64,000 nt of DNA from Cellulomonas sp. PhB143 (GTDB lineage Bacteria; Actinomycetota; Actinomycetes; Actinomycetales; Cellulomonadaceae): positions 1-64,000 of the forward strand of contig NZ_RKIJ01000012.1 in the NCBI RefSeq assembly GCF_003752595.1, in the 5' to 3' direction. The notes under the pieces are model-generated. The model searched no databases, was not told the DNA's origin, and saw only the letters and a list, made by a program, of their open reading frames with translations. The number at the start of each line of letters is the position of its first letter. Within the stretch, counting starts at the first letter, position 1. Both the position numbers and the translations under genes were made by a program. Of the stretch, positions 42,135-51,300 are shown one piece after another.

Positions 42135-42746
42135 ATGCAAGCGACCGGTGCTGTGACGTCGTCGGGCGCCGGTGGCCCGCGAGACCCCGGAGGATCCGCG
42201 CGGGAGCGGATCCTCGCCGCCGCCACCGAGCTCTTCTACGCCGACGGCGTCCGCGCCGTGAGCGCCGACCGCATCATCGCCGCGGCCGGGGTCTCGAAGG
42301 TCACCTTCTACCGCCACTTCCCCACCAAGGACGCCCTCGTGGTCGCCTCCCTCGAGGCCACCGGTGCCCGGGAGCGGGCGCTGATCGACCGCGCCTGCGC
42401 CGCGAACCCCGGCCGCCCCGCCGACACGCTGCGCTTCCTCGCGACGCTCGCCGGCGAGCTCGCGTGCCGGCCGGGGTTCCGGGGGTGCGCCTTCATCAAC
42501 GCCGCCGCCGAGCACCCCGACGCCGACCACCCCGTGCGGGCCGTGATCGCCGCGCACCGCGCCTGGTACACGGAGACCTTCCGCCGGCTCGCGGCCGAGC
42601 TCGGCGTCGACCACCCGGCGGACGTCGCGGAGGAGCTCATGATGCTGCGCGACGGCGCGATGGTCGCGGGGTACGTCGGGGGGCCCGACGCCGTCGCCGC
42701 GCGGCTCGCGAGCGCCGGTCGCGCCGTGCTCCTCGCCCACGGCTGA
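42135..42746 (+). CDS. TetR/AcrR family regulator
   Basis: 203 residues. The HTH (about 24-70) reads RERILAAATELFYADGVRAVSADRIIAAAGVSKVTFYRHFPTKDAL in family style. The C-terminal ligand domain contains PGFRGCAFINAAAEH, a Cys that could sense peroxide. It probably regulates the divergent ohr, taking the place of OhrR. The ATG has GGAGG 8 nt upstream. Confidence 0.92.
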   Translation: MQATGAVTSSGAGGPRDPGGSARERILAAATELFYADGVRAVSADRIIAAAGVSKVTFYRHFPTKDALVVASLEATGARERALIDRACAANPGRPADTLRFLATLAGELACRPGFRGCAFINAAAEHPDADHPVRAVIAAHRAWYTETFRRLAAELGVDHPADVAEELMMLRDGAMVAGYVGGPDAVAARLASAGRAVLLAHG

Positions 42747-42753
42747 CCGGCGA

Positions 42754-42759
42754 TAGCCT
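42754..42759 (+). promoter_or_regulatory. -10 element of the leaderless esterase gene
   Basis: TAGCCT, 7 nt before the ATG at 42767 and just after the tetR stop. Confidence 0.5.
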
Positions 42760-42766
42760 CACGACC

Positions 42767-43576
42767 ATGGCCCTGATGCGCTGCGACTTCTTCTCCGACG
42801 TCCTCGGGGTCAGCACCTCGATGACAGTGATCCTGCCCCAGCGCACCGAGGAGCAGATCGGCATGGCCGGCGCCGCCGCGGACCCCGACGTCGCCCTGCC
42901 GCCGGTGCTGTACCTGCTGCACGGGCTGAGCGACGACGACACGACCTGGGCCCGCCGCACCTCGATCGAGCGCTACGTCGCGGACCGGGGGATCGCCGTC
43001 GTCATGCCCCGCGTGGAGCGGAGCTTCTACCACGACGAGGCGCACGGGCGGCGGTACTGGACCTTCCTCACGCAGGAGCTGCCGCGCGTCGTCCACGCCT
43101 TCTTCCGGGTGTCCGCGCGCCGCGAGGACACCTTCGTGGCGGGGCTGTCCATGGGCGGGTACGGGGCGGTGCGCTGGGCGCTGCGCCACCCCGACAAGTT
43201 CGCGGCCGCGGCGAGCCTCTCGGGCGTCCTCGACCTCGCGGACGACGACGTGCGCGAGCGGCGGCCCGAGGTCTTCGACCTCGTCCTCGGCGGCCGCTCC
43301 CCGGTCGGCACGGACAGCGACCTGCTCCACCTGCTGCGCACGCGCGCGCAGCAGCAGGCCGCGGGGCACGGCGCACCGGAGCTCCCCGCGCTCTATGTCG
43401 CCTGCGGGACCGAGGACGAGCTCCTCGACGGGAACCGCGCCTTCCTCGCCGAGGCCGAGCGCCTCGGCGTCCCCGTCACCGCCGACCTCGGCCCCGGCGA
43501 GCACGAGTGGGGGCTGTGGGACCGGCAGGTCCGGGACGTGCTCGACTGGCTGCCGCGCACGCCCCGGACCGCCTGA
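42767..43576 (+). CDS. Esterase D-type alpha/beta hydrolase
   Basis: 269 residues, esterase/S-formylglutathione hydrolase family. The oxyanion-hole and lid region is LLHGLSDDDTTW, the nucleophile Ser is in GLSMGGYGA, the Asp is in ACGTEDELLD and the His is in GPGEHEWGLWD. Substrate unknown; small acyl esters are typical. It lies 20 bp after the tetR gene but may have its own leaderless promoter. Confidence 0.9.
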   Translation: MALMRCDFFSDVLGVSTSMTVILPQRTEEQIGMAGAAADPDVALPPVLYLLHGLSDDDTTWARRTSIERYVADRGIAVVMPRVERSFYHDEAHGRRYWTFLTQELPRVVHAFFRVSARREDTFVAGLSMGGYGAVRWALRHPDKFAAAASLSGVLDLADDDVRERRPEVFDLVLGGRSPVGTDSDLLHLLRTRAQQQAAGHGAPELPALYVACGTEDELLDGNRAFLAEAERLGVPVTADLGPGEHEWGLWDRQVRDVLDWLPRTPRTA

Positions 43577-43577
43577 G

Positions 43578-45155
43578 TCAGCCCGCGGCCACGGGCTCGC
43601 CGGCGCGGTCCTCCGGGCTGTCGACGGTCACCGCCGGCTCGGCCCGGTGCGCGCCACGGACGGCACCGGCGGCGGCGGCATCGCGCTGCTCCGTGAACCG
43701 CGCGCGGCGGGCCTTGGTGCGGAACAGGAGAGCGACGACCACGGCGCCGACGAAGAAGAACCCCGCCGACCAGAGGTAGGCGACGTCGTAGCTGTGCAGC
43801 GCGGCCTCCGCGGCCACGGCCGGGGACGCCGGCAGGTGCGACGAGACGTAGGTGGCGGCCGCCGTCGCGGCGAGCGTGTTGAGCACCGCCGTGCCGATGG
43901 CCCCGCCGATCTGCTGGCTCGTGGAGACCATGGCCGACGCCACGCCCGCGTGCTCCCGGTCCACGCCGAGCGTCGCGAGCTGGAAGGCCGGCGGCATGGT
44001 GCAGCCGGCGCCGATGCCCATGAGGACGAGACCGGGCAGGACCCCGGAGGCGTACGTGCTGTCGGCGCCGAGCTGGGTGAACCACAGGAGGCCGATCCCG
44101 GAGAGGGTCAGGCCGAAGGGCACGAGGACCTTGGGGCCGAACCGGCCGAGGGCCCAGTTCGTGGACACCTGCGCGGTGATCATGATCGAGACGACCATGC
44201 CGAGGAACGCGAAGCCGGTCTCCATCGGTGAGTACCCGAGCGAGGACTGCAGGTAGTACGTCAGGAACAGGAACACGCCGAACATCCCCGAGCCGGCCAC
44301 GAGGATGGCGACGTACGAGCCGCCGCGGTCGCGGTCGGCGACGACGCTCAGCGGCAGCAGCGCGTGCGGGCTGCGGCGCTGGCTGGCGACGAACCCGGCG
44401 AGGAGCAGCACGGCGGCGGCGAGCGGGACCCAGGTCCAGGGCGAGCCCCACCCCTCGGGCTCGGCCCGGGAGAAGCCGTAGACGAGGGCGAACAGGCCCG
44501 AGGTCACGAGCAGGACGCCGGGGATGTCGAGCTTCTGGCGGCGCGTCTCCTCGTGCCTCGGGAGCAGGACGAGCGCCGCGATGAACGCGACGAGGGCGAA
44601 GAACAGGTTGACGTACAGGTTCCAGCGCCAGTTGAAGTTCTCGGTGAGGTACCCGCCGAGCAGGAGGCCGACGGCGCCGCCCATCCCGGCGATCGCCCCG
44701 AAGACGCCGAAGGCGCGGCCGCGCTCCTTCGGGTCGGTGAACGTCGTCGTGAGGATCGACAGGGCGGCCGGCGCGAGCAGCGCGCCGAAGACGCCCTGCA
44801 GGGCGCGGGCGCCGACGAGCATGCCGAAGCTTCCGGCCGCGCCGCCGAGCGCCGAGGCGCCCGCGAAGCCGACCAGACCGATGAGCAGGGTCCGGCGCCG
44901 GCCGACGAGGTCGGACAGCCGCCCGCCGAGGAGCAGGAGGCTCCCGAAGGCGAGCGCGTAGGCGGTGACGATCCACTGCCGGTTGTTGTCGCTGAAGCCG
45001 AGGTCGGCCTGGGCGGACGGCATCGCGATGTTCACGATGGTCGCGTCGAGCACGACCATGAGCTGGGCCAGGGCGACGGTCGCGAGGACGAACCATCGGC
45101 GCCGGTGCGGCACGGCGGTGGTCGTGGCCTTGTGGCTGGGGTGGGCAGACGGCAT
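43578..45155 (-). CDS. MFS drug exporter, DHA2/EmrB type
   Basis: 525 residues, about 14 membrane helices. It starts LAQLMVVLDATIVNIAMPSAQADLG (motif D1), followed by GRLSDLVGRRRTLLIG (motif A) and GGAVGLLLGGYLTE (motif C). It exports hydrophobic drugs by proton antiport. The ATG at 45155 has GGAG upstream. A TetR gene is divergent with a 40-bp palindrome between them, so drug-induced derepression is likely. It converges with the esterase gene; the stops are 1 bp apart. Confidence 0.93.
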   Translation of the reverse strand: MPSAHPSHKATTTAVPHRRRWFVLATVALAQLMVVLDATIVNIAMPSAQADLGFSDNNRQWIVTAYALAFGSLLLLGGRLSDLVGRRRTLLIGLVGFAGASALGGAAGSFGMLVGARALQGVFGALLAPAALSILTTTFTDPKERGRAFGVFGAIAGMGGAVGLLLGGYLTENFNWRWNLYVNLFFALVAFIAALVLLPRHEETRRQKLDIPGVLLVTSGLFALVYGFSRAEPEGWGSPWTWVPLAAAVLLLAGFVASQRRSPHALLPLSVVADRDRGGSYVAILVAGSGMFGVFLFLTYYLQSSLGYSPMETGFAFLGMVVSIMITAQVSTNWALGRFGPKVLVPFGLTLSGIGLLWFTQLGADSTYASGVLPGLVLMGIGAGCTMPPAFQLATLGVDREHAGVASAMVSTSQQIGGAIGTAVLNTLAATAAATYVSSHLPASPAVAAEAALHSYDVAYLWSAGFFFVGAVVVALLFRTKARRARFTEQRDAAAAGAVRGAHRAEPAVTVDSPEDRAGEPVAAG

Positions 45156-45195
45156 GGGTGCGCTCCGGGGGAAAGACTGGGGGTTCGAGACGTCC

Positions 45196-45201
45196 AGCCT
45201 A
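45196..45201 (-). promoter_or_regulatory. -10 element of the MFS promoter
   Basis: TAGGCT on the minus strand immediately beside the operator arm. Confidence 0.5.
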
Positions 45202-45241
45202 ATACAGAACCCGTGAGTTTCGAAACTGGGGAGTTCTGTAT
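45202..45241. promoter_or_regulatory. Long palindromic operator between MFS and tetR
   Basis: ATACAGAAC (45202-45210) and GTTCTGTAT (45233-45241) are perfect outer arms, and AGTTTCGAAACT is a perfect palindrome at the centre. This suggests a doubled TetR binding site covering both divergent promoters. Confidence 0.75.
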
Positions 45242-45299
45242 GATGGACGGCAGCAGCAGGACGAGAGTCAGCGGACGAGAGACAGGGACGGAACCTCAG

Positions 45300-45956
45300 G
45301 TGGACTCGGCGACGACGGCGGGCACGAACCCTACGAGCGGGAGCATCCTCGCGGAGGCCGCAGCAGCCGGCCCCGCGGTCTGCCGCCGCGGGCGCCCGCG
45401 GGACGCCGCCCTCGACGCGACCATCCTCGACGCCGCCCGGGCCCTGGTGACCGAGCGAGGCTTCGACGGCACGACCATGGACGCGGTCGCCGCGCGGGCC
45501 GGGACCGGCAAGGCCACGCTGTACCGCCGGTGGGGCTCGAAGACCGACCTCGTCGTCGACGCCGTCGCGTGCGCGAAGCCCACGCTGGGCGTCGAGGACG
45601 TCCCCGACACCGGCAGCCTGCGCGGGGATCTCGACGCCGCCCGCCGCCTCATGCACCACGACACCGACGACGCGCTGGTCTCCGCCCTGCTCTCGGAGGT
45701 CCGCCGCGAGCCCCTCCTCGCGCAGTCCGTCCACGAGCGCGCCGTCGCGTCGAAGGTCCGCCTGATGCGCGGGCTGCTCGAGCGCGCGGAGCGCCGCGGC
45801 GAGGTCCCGCCGGGTCGCGACCTGGACCTCCTCGCGGCGGTCGTCCCCGCCATGGTGTCCTACCACCGCGTGATCGCGGGCCTGCCCGCCGACCGGGAGT
45901 TCCTCGACCGCGTCCTCGGCGAGGTGCTGGTTCCCCTGGCCACCGGGCCGCGCTGA
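45300..45956 (+). CDS. TetR/AcrR family regulator of the MFS exporter
   Basis: 218 residues from the GTG at 45300. The HTH is at about 43-85 (TILDAARALVTERGFDGTTMDAVAARAGTGKATLYRRWGSK) after a basic RRGRPRD arm. The C-terminal domain is of the TetR_C type (DRVLGEVLVPL). Upstream ATGs at 45240 and 45243 lie inside the operator and in a TATGAT -10-like element, so the later GTG is preferred. It probably represses the divergent exporter. Confidence 0.88.
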   Translation: MDSATTAGTNPTSGSILAEAAAAGPAVCRRGRPRDAALDATILDAARALVTERGFDGTTMDAVAARAGTGKATLYRRWGSKTDLVVDAVACAKPTLGVEDVPDTGSLRGDLDAARRLMHHDTDDALVSALLSEVRREPLLAQSVHERAVASKVRLMRGLLERAERRGEVPPGRDLDLLAAVVPAMVSYHRVIAGLPADREFLDRVLGEVLVPLATGPR

Positions 45957-45996
45957 GCAGCACCGCGCTGAGCAGCACCGCGCAGAGCCGCACCGC
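45952..45996. repeat. 15-bp tandem repeat, three copies, spanning the tetR stop
   Basis: GCTGAGCAGCACCGC twice, then GCAGAGCCGCACCGC. The first copy contains the TGA of tetR. Confidence 0.7.
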
Positions 45997-46051
45997 GCAG
46001 CGCGGAGCAGGCCGGCGTGCGAGCTCTCCGGGCGCGTGGTGCGCTCGACGC

Positions 46052-46636
46052 ATGACACAGACACCGCCGGCACCGGCCGAGCAGACCCTCGAAGGACGGC
46101 GCGTGCTCGCCGTCGTCACGAACTACGGCGTCGAGCAGGACGAGCTCGTCGTCCCCGTCGAGCACCTGCGGGCGCGCGGCGCGGTGGTCGACGTCGCCGC
46201 CGCCACGTCCGACGCGGTCGAGACGCTCGTGGGCGACAAGGACCCCGGGCGGACGGTCACGCCGGACACGACCCTGGCCGACGTCGACCCGTCCGGATAC
46301 GACCTGCTGCTCGTGCCGGGCGGCACGATCAACGCCGACACGCTGCGCCAGGACGACGACGCGCGGCGCATCGCGAAGGAGTTCGCGACCTCCGGCCGGA
46401 GCGTCGCGGCGATCTGCCACGGCCCGTGGCTGCTCGTGGACGCCGGGGTCGTCGAGGGCAAGACGCTCACGTCCTACGCCTCCCTCGCCCCGGACCTGCG
46501 CAACGCGGGGGCCGCGGAGTGGGTCGACGAGCCCGTGAAGACCTGCCCGGCGAGCGGCTGGACGCTGATCACGTCGCGCACGCCCCGCGATCTCGACGAC
46601 TTCCTCGCCGCCGTGGACGAGGAGCTCGCGGCGTGA
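46052..46636 (+). CDS. DJ-1/PfpI family protein (class I glutamine amidotransferase-like)
   Basis: 194 residues. The nucleophile-elbow Cys is in AAICHGPWLL and the preceding strand is YDLLLVPGGT, diagnostic of PfpI/YhbO-type proteins. These act as deglycases or general stress protectants. It overlaps the next gene by GTGA, linking it to a second stress-type protein. A weak ribosome binding site is seen. Confidence 0.9.
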   Translation: MTQTPPAPAEQTLEGRRVLAVVTNYGVEQDELVVPVEHLRARGAVVDVAAATSDAVETLVGDKDPGRTVTPDTTLADVDPSGYDLLLVPGGTINADTLRQDDDARRIAKEFATSGRSVAAICHGPWLLVDAGVVEGKTLTSYASLAPDLRNAGAAEWVDEPVKTCPASGWTLITSRTPRDLDDFLAAVDEELAA

Positions 46637-47124
46637 GCGCCGAGGCCACGGACGCCCAGCGCGAGACGGTCCGCTCGATCGTCGGGGACGCCCGGATCGC
46701 CATGCTCACCACGCTCGACGCCGACGGCGCCCTGGTCAGCCGCCCCATGGGCGTGCAGGCCACGGAGGAGGACGCCGACCTCTGGTTCTTCGCCGACGCC
46801 CACGCCCACACGGCCGGTGAGGTCGCGCACGACGCCCGGGCGAACGCCGCGTTCTCGACGTCCTCGTCGTGGCTGTCGGTCTCGGGGCGGCTCGCCGTCG
46901 TCCGCGACCTCGACGCGATCCGCGAGCACTGGGGCCCGTCCGCGGAGGCATGGTTCCCCGACGGCCCCGAGACGCCCGGCGTGGTGCTCCTGCGCCTGCA
47001 CGCCGAGACCGCGGAGTACTGGGACGCCCCGGGCGGTCGCCTGGTCACCGCCGTGAGCCTCGTCCGCGCGAAGGTCACCGGGAAGCGCTTCGAGGGCGGC
47101 GAGAACGAGACCGTCGGGCTCTGA
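46633..47124 (+). CDS. General stress protein 26-like flavin-binding (PPOX) protein
   Basis: 163 residues. It has the split-barrel flavin-binding fold of the pyridoxamine 5'-phosphate oxidase superfamily: RIAMLTTLDADGALVSRPM, LWFFADAHAH and YWDAPGGRL. Members bind FMN or FAD and are induced by stress. It is translationally coupled to the PfpI-like gene. It converges on the DUF389 gene; both stops lie in a small palindrome. Confidence 0.9.
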   Translation: MSAEATDAQRETVRSIVGDARIAMLTTLDADGALVSRPMGVQATEEDADLWFFADAHAHTAGEVAHDARANAAFSTSSSWLSVSGRLAVVRDLDAIREHWGPSAEAWFPDGPETPGVVLLRLHAETAEYWDAPGGRLVTAVSLVRAKVTGKRFEGGENETVGL

Positions 47125-47134
47125 GGGGCCTCAG
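47121..47134. terminator. Palindrome containing both convergent stop codons
   Basis: CTGAGG-GG-CCTCAG. The TGA of the PPOX gene and the complement of the DUF389 TGA lie in the two arms. Confidence 0.45.
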
Positions 47135-48246
47135 TCGCCCGACGGCGCCTCGGTGACCCGCTCGCCGACGGTGTGCAGCACCACCACGTCCGGGTCGAGC
47201 GGCACGAGCTCGTCGACCCGGTCCTGGAGAGCGTCGACGTCCGGCAGGTCCGCGGGGCTGCGCACGGAGACGAGCACCTGGTCGGCCTGCCACGTCACGT
47301 CCTCGACGCTCGCGCCCGGGGTGTCGGCGAGCCAGCGCTCCGCCGCGCCCTGGACCTGCACCGTCCACAGCGACTGCAGGACGACGCTGACCGTGTTGGC
47401 GACCATCGGCACCGCGACCACCACGGCGACCAGGGCGATGATCACGTACGTCCGGCGGCGGCGCCGGGTGCCCTCCGCCGTCGCCGCGCGGACCACGACC
47501 GCCTCGCGCGGGTAGCCGGCGACGGTGAAGACCACCGTCGAGGCGATGACCAGGGCGACGACGTTCGAAGTGAACAGCAGCAGGGCGCCGACGGCGAGGG
47601 CAGGCGCGCCCTCCCCGAGGCAGACGCCCACCACCCCCAGCGGCGGGACGAGGGAGATGGCGATCGCGATACCGGGCAGCACGTCCCCGAGGTCGCGGCG
47701 GGAGAGCGCGATCGACCCCGCGAAGCCCGTCGCGAAGGCCGCGACGAGGTCGAGCAGCCCGGGCGACGTGCGCCCCGTGACCTGCGGGTTGGACAGGACG
47801 TCGGACCCGTCCGGCAGCACGAGCGCCGCGAGCACGCCGATGAGGACGACGAGCGCCACGCCGCTGACGACGTAGACCAGCGACCGGCCGATCTGCCGGC
47901 CCCGTCCGGTGACGATGCCGAGCCCGATCCCGAGGATGGGCGTCGAGAGCGGCGCGATGATCATGGCCCCGATGACCGTGGCCGTGGAGTCCGTGATGAC
48001 GCCCGCGACGGCGATGACGCCCGACAGGACGAGCATGGCCCAGAAGGCCGACCGCTTCGCGCGGGTGTCGCCCGAGTCCAGGTCGAGCCGGTCCGTGAGC
48101 TCGGCGAGGCTACGGCGCTGGTTGTCCGGGACCAGGCCCCAGAAGCGGCGCCGGATCTCCGGCGGCCGCACCGCCGGCTCCTCGTCGCGGTGGGGCAGGG
48201 ACTGCGGGGTGATGGTCGCCATGGCTGTGCCGATCGTGCGTGCCAC
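47131..48246 (-). CDS. DUF389 membrane protein
   Basis: 371 residues. A cytosolic N-terminus (RRRFWGLVPDNQRRSLAELTDRLD) is followed by six or seven helices carrying the DUF389 signature (GVITDSTATVIGAMIIAPLSTPILGIGLG; AIAISLVPPLGVVGVCLG) and a C-terminal soluble domain. Function unknown; roles in ion or small-solute handling have been suggested for the family. The start could be GTG at 48246 or ATG at 48222; neither has a strong ribosome binding site. Confidence 0.9.
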   Translation of the reverse strand: MARTIGTAMATITPQSLPHRDEEPAVRPPEIRRRFWGLVPDNQRRSLAELTDRLDLDSGDTRAKRSAFWAMLVLSGVIAVAGVITDSTATVIGAMIIAPLSTPILGIGLGIVTGRGRQIGRSLVYVVSGVALVVLIGVLAALVLPDGSDVLSNPQVTGRTSPGLLDLVAAFATGFAGSIALSRRDLGDVLPGIAIAISLVPPLGVVGVCLGEGAPALAVGALLLFTSNVVALVIASTVVFTVAGYPREAVVVRAATAEGTRRRRRTYVIIALVAVVVAVPMVANTVSVVLQSLWTVQVQGAAERWLADTPGASVEDVTWQADQVLVSVRSPADLPDVDALQDRVDELVPLDPDVVVLHTVGERVTEAPSGD

Positions 48247-48340
48247 GGTCCGCGCCGACGGCAGCGTCCCGGCCGGCGCGCAGGCGCGCTCGGCCGACCA
48301 AGTATGGCCTACGCGCCGCCCGTCAGCTCACGAGCCACGC

Positions 48341-51300
48341 TCAGCCCCGCCGCCGCCGCGAGACCACGACCAGGCCGCCGCCCACGACGAGCAGCACGAG
48401 GGCCCCGGCGAGCCACGGGAGCACGTCCGCACCGGTGACGCCGAGGTGGTCGGGGCTGCCGCCCGCGCCCCCCGAGCCGCCGTCCGACCCGCCGCCGCCC
48501 GGCGTCGGGCCGCCGTCGCCCACGACCGTCAGGTCGGCGGACGCGGTGTCGTTCGCGGCCACCGGGTCGAGGGCCGTCGTGGCGACCGTCGCCGTGTTCG
48601 TGTGCTCGCCGGCCTTCGCGCCCGTCGCGGTCACCGTCACGGTGACGTCGTCGCCGACGGCGAGGTCGCCCAGGTCGCACGCGACGTCCTGCCCTTCGAC
48701 GGTGCACGAGCGGCCGTCGCCCGCGCCGTCCTCACCCGTGACGTGCGCGGCCGTCGGGACGACGCCGGCCGGGAACGGGTCCTCGAGGGTCGCGTCGGTC
48801 GCGGTCCCCGGCCCGAGGTTCGTCACCCCGAGCGTGTAGGTCACCGTGCCGCCGACGCCGACCTGCGGCTGGTCGACCGACTTCGTCACCGCGAGGTCCG
48901 CGGTCGCGGCCGCCGCCGTGACGGTCGCCGAGTCGGCGTTGTTCACGAGCACCGGGTCGTACGGGTGGCTCCCGTCGCGGGGCGCCTTCACGGTGCTCGT
49001 CATGGTCGCCGCCTCGTCCACGGTCGCGACGACCGTCAGCTGCGCCTGGGGCTCGTCCTTCGCCGCGCGCGCCACGTCCAGGTCGCCCACCGTCCACACG
49101 GACGTGCCGGTGTCGAGCGAGCCGACCGTCGCCTCGGAGGAGACGTAGGTCAGGCCGTCGGGCAGGACGCCGTCGACGTCCACCGCCTCGGCCGGGTCGG
49201 GGCCGAGGTTGTCGACGTCGACCGTGAACGTCACCGTGTCGCCGACCGCGACGACGGGCCGGTCCACGGCCTCGGTCACCGCGACGTCCGCGACCGGGAC
49301 GCGGTAGACCGCGGAGTCCTTGTCGTTCGAGCGGTCGGGGTCCCGCACCGCGTGGCTCGCGATCTGCGCCGTGTTACGGACGGTGCCGGACGCCCCCGCG
49401 GGGACGACGACGCCGACCGTGAGGGTGCGCGAGGCGCCGTCGGGCAGGTCCCCGACGGTCCAGGTGCCCGTGGCCCTGTCGAACGTCGTACCGTCCGGCG
49501 CGTCGACGTCGGTCACCTCGGCGGCGCCCCCGGCCGCGAGGCCCGGGTCGGCGACGGTGACGTCGCTGTTGTCGTCCGGCCCGTCGTTGCGGACCGTGAC
49601 GGTCCAGTCGACGCCGTCCCCGGGCTGCGCCGTCGGCGTCGAGACGTCCTTGGTGAGCACGAGGTCCGAGAGCGCGACGACGTTCACCCGCGCCGTGTCC
49701 CGGTTGTTCGAGCGGTCCGTGTCCCGCTGGTCCACGTGGTTCAGGGACACGACGTTCTTCTGCGGCCCGACGGCGTCCGCGGTCGCCGTGACCGTGAGCG
49801 TCGCGGTGTCGTTCGCCCCGAGCGTGCCGACGGTCCAGTCGCCCGACGACGGGTCGAACGTGCCGTCCTGGGTGTCGCTGGAGGTGATGGTCATCCCGTC
49901 CGGGAAGACGTCGCTCAGCACCAGGCCGGTCGCGGTCCGGCCGGCGTCGCCCTCGGCCGGGAGGTTCGTGGCCGTGATCGTGTAGGCGACCTGGTCGCCC
50001 AGCGGCACCGCGGAGACGGGCACGCCGGGCGTCACCGCGGCGGCCTTCTTGGTCACGGCGATGTCGAGCGGCGCCTTCGTGGTCGCGAGCTCCGCGGAGT
50101 CGGAGTCGTTGTCCGGGTCGGTGTCCACGAAGCCCGCGGCGCGGGAGTCGATCGTCACCGTGTTGGTGTGCGTGCCCGGACCGGTGACGGTGCCCTGCAC
50201 GGTGAGCCGAGCCGTCTGCCCCGGCTCGAGGGTGCCGACCTGCCAGCGCCGGACGGCGTCGTCGACGCTGCCCTGGGTCACGTCGGCCGAGCCCGGGACG
50301 ACGTCGACGCCCTTCGGGCCCTCGTCCCGCACGACGACCTTGCCGACCGTCTCGTCGCCGTGGTTCGTCGCCTCGACCGTGTAGGTCACGGTGTCGCCGA
50401 CGACGACGCCCTCGGCCGGGTCGACGGACTTGGTGACCCCGAGATCGGACTCGGGCCCGCGGACCGTGAGGGTCGCGGACGCCGTGTCGTTGTCGGGGTC
50501 CGTGTCGGACGGCGTCGAGGCGCTCAGCGTGGCGACGTTCGTGAAGTCGCCGAGCCGCGTCGTCCCGACCACGAAGTCGTAGGTCGCCGTGTCGCCCTCG
50601 GCGAGGTCGCCGATCGTCCAGGTCCCGGTCTTCGCGTCGTACGTGCCGTCGCCCCCGGAGGCGTCGGCGTCGTAGGTCAGGCCCTGCGGCAGCGCGTCGG
50701 TGAGCGTCACGCCGGTGCCGTCGAACGGCCCGTCGTTGGTCGCGGTCACGCGGAACGTGGCCGGCGAGCCCGCGGGGACGTCCGCGCGGGGCTGCGGGGC
50801 GCCGTCGGCGTCGAGCACGGACTTGTGCACCGCGATGTCGAGCGTCGGCGTCACCGGGTCGATGGTGGCGGACGCGGAGTCGTTGCTCGGGTCGGTGTCC
50901 TGCTGGACCATCCCCGTGCGGGTCGCGGTGTTGGTGATCTCGGACCCCGCGCCGACGGTCGCGGTCAGGTGCAGCGTCGCGGCGTCGCCCGGCTCGAGGT
51001 CGCCGACGGACCAGGCGCCCGTGTCCTCGTCGTAGTCGACGGGGTCGGCGTCGGGCGAGGCGGCCGAGACGAAGGTAAGGCCGGCGGGCAGGTCGTCGGT
51101 GACGACCACGTCCTGCGCGAGGCTGGGCCCGTCGTTCGTCGCGGTGACCGTGTAGGTGACGTCGTCGCCGACGACGGGGGTGTCGTCGTCGACCGTCTTG
51201 GTGACGGCGACGTCGGTGGCGACGCCGATCGTCGCCCGGTCCTCCGGCGAGGTGACCTGCTGCCCGAGGGCGGTCTCCGCGGTCGCGTAGGCCGTGTTGG

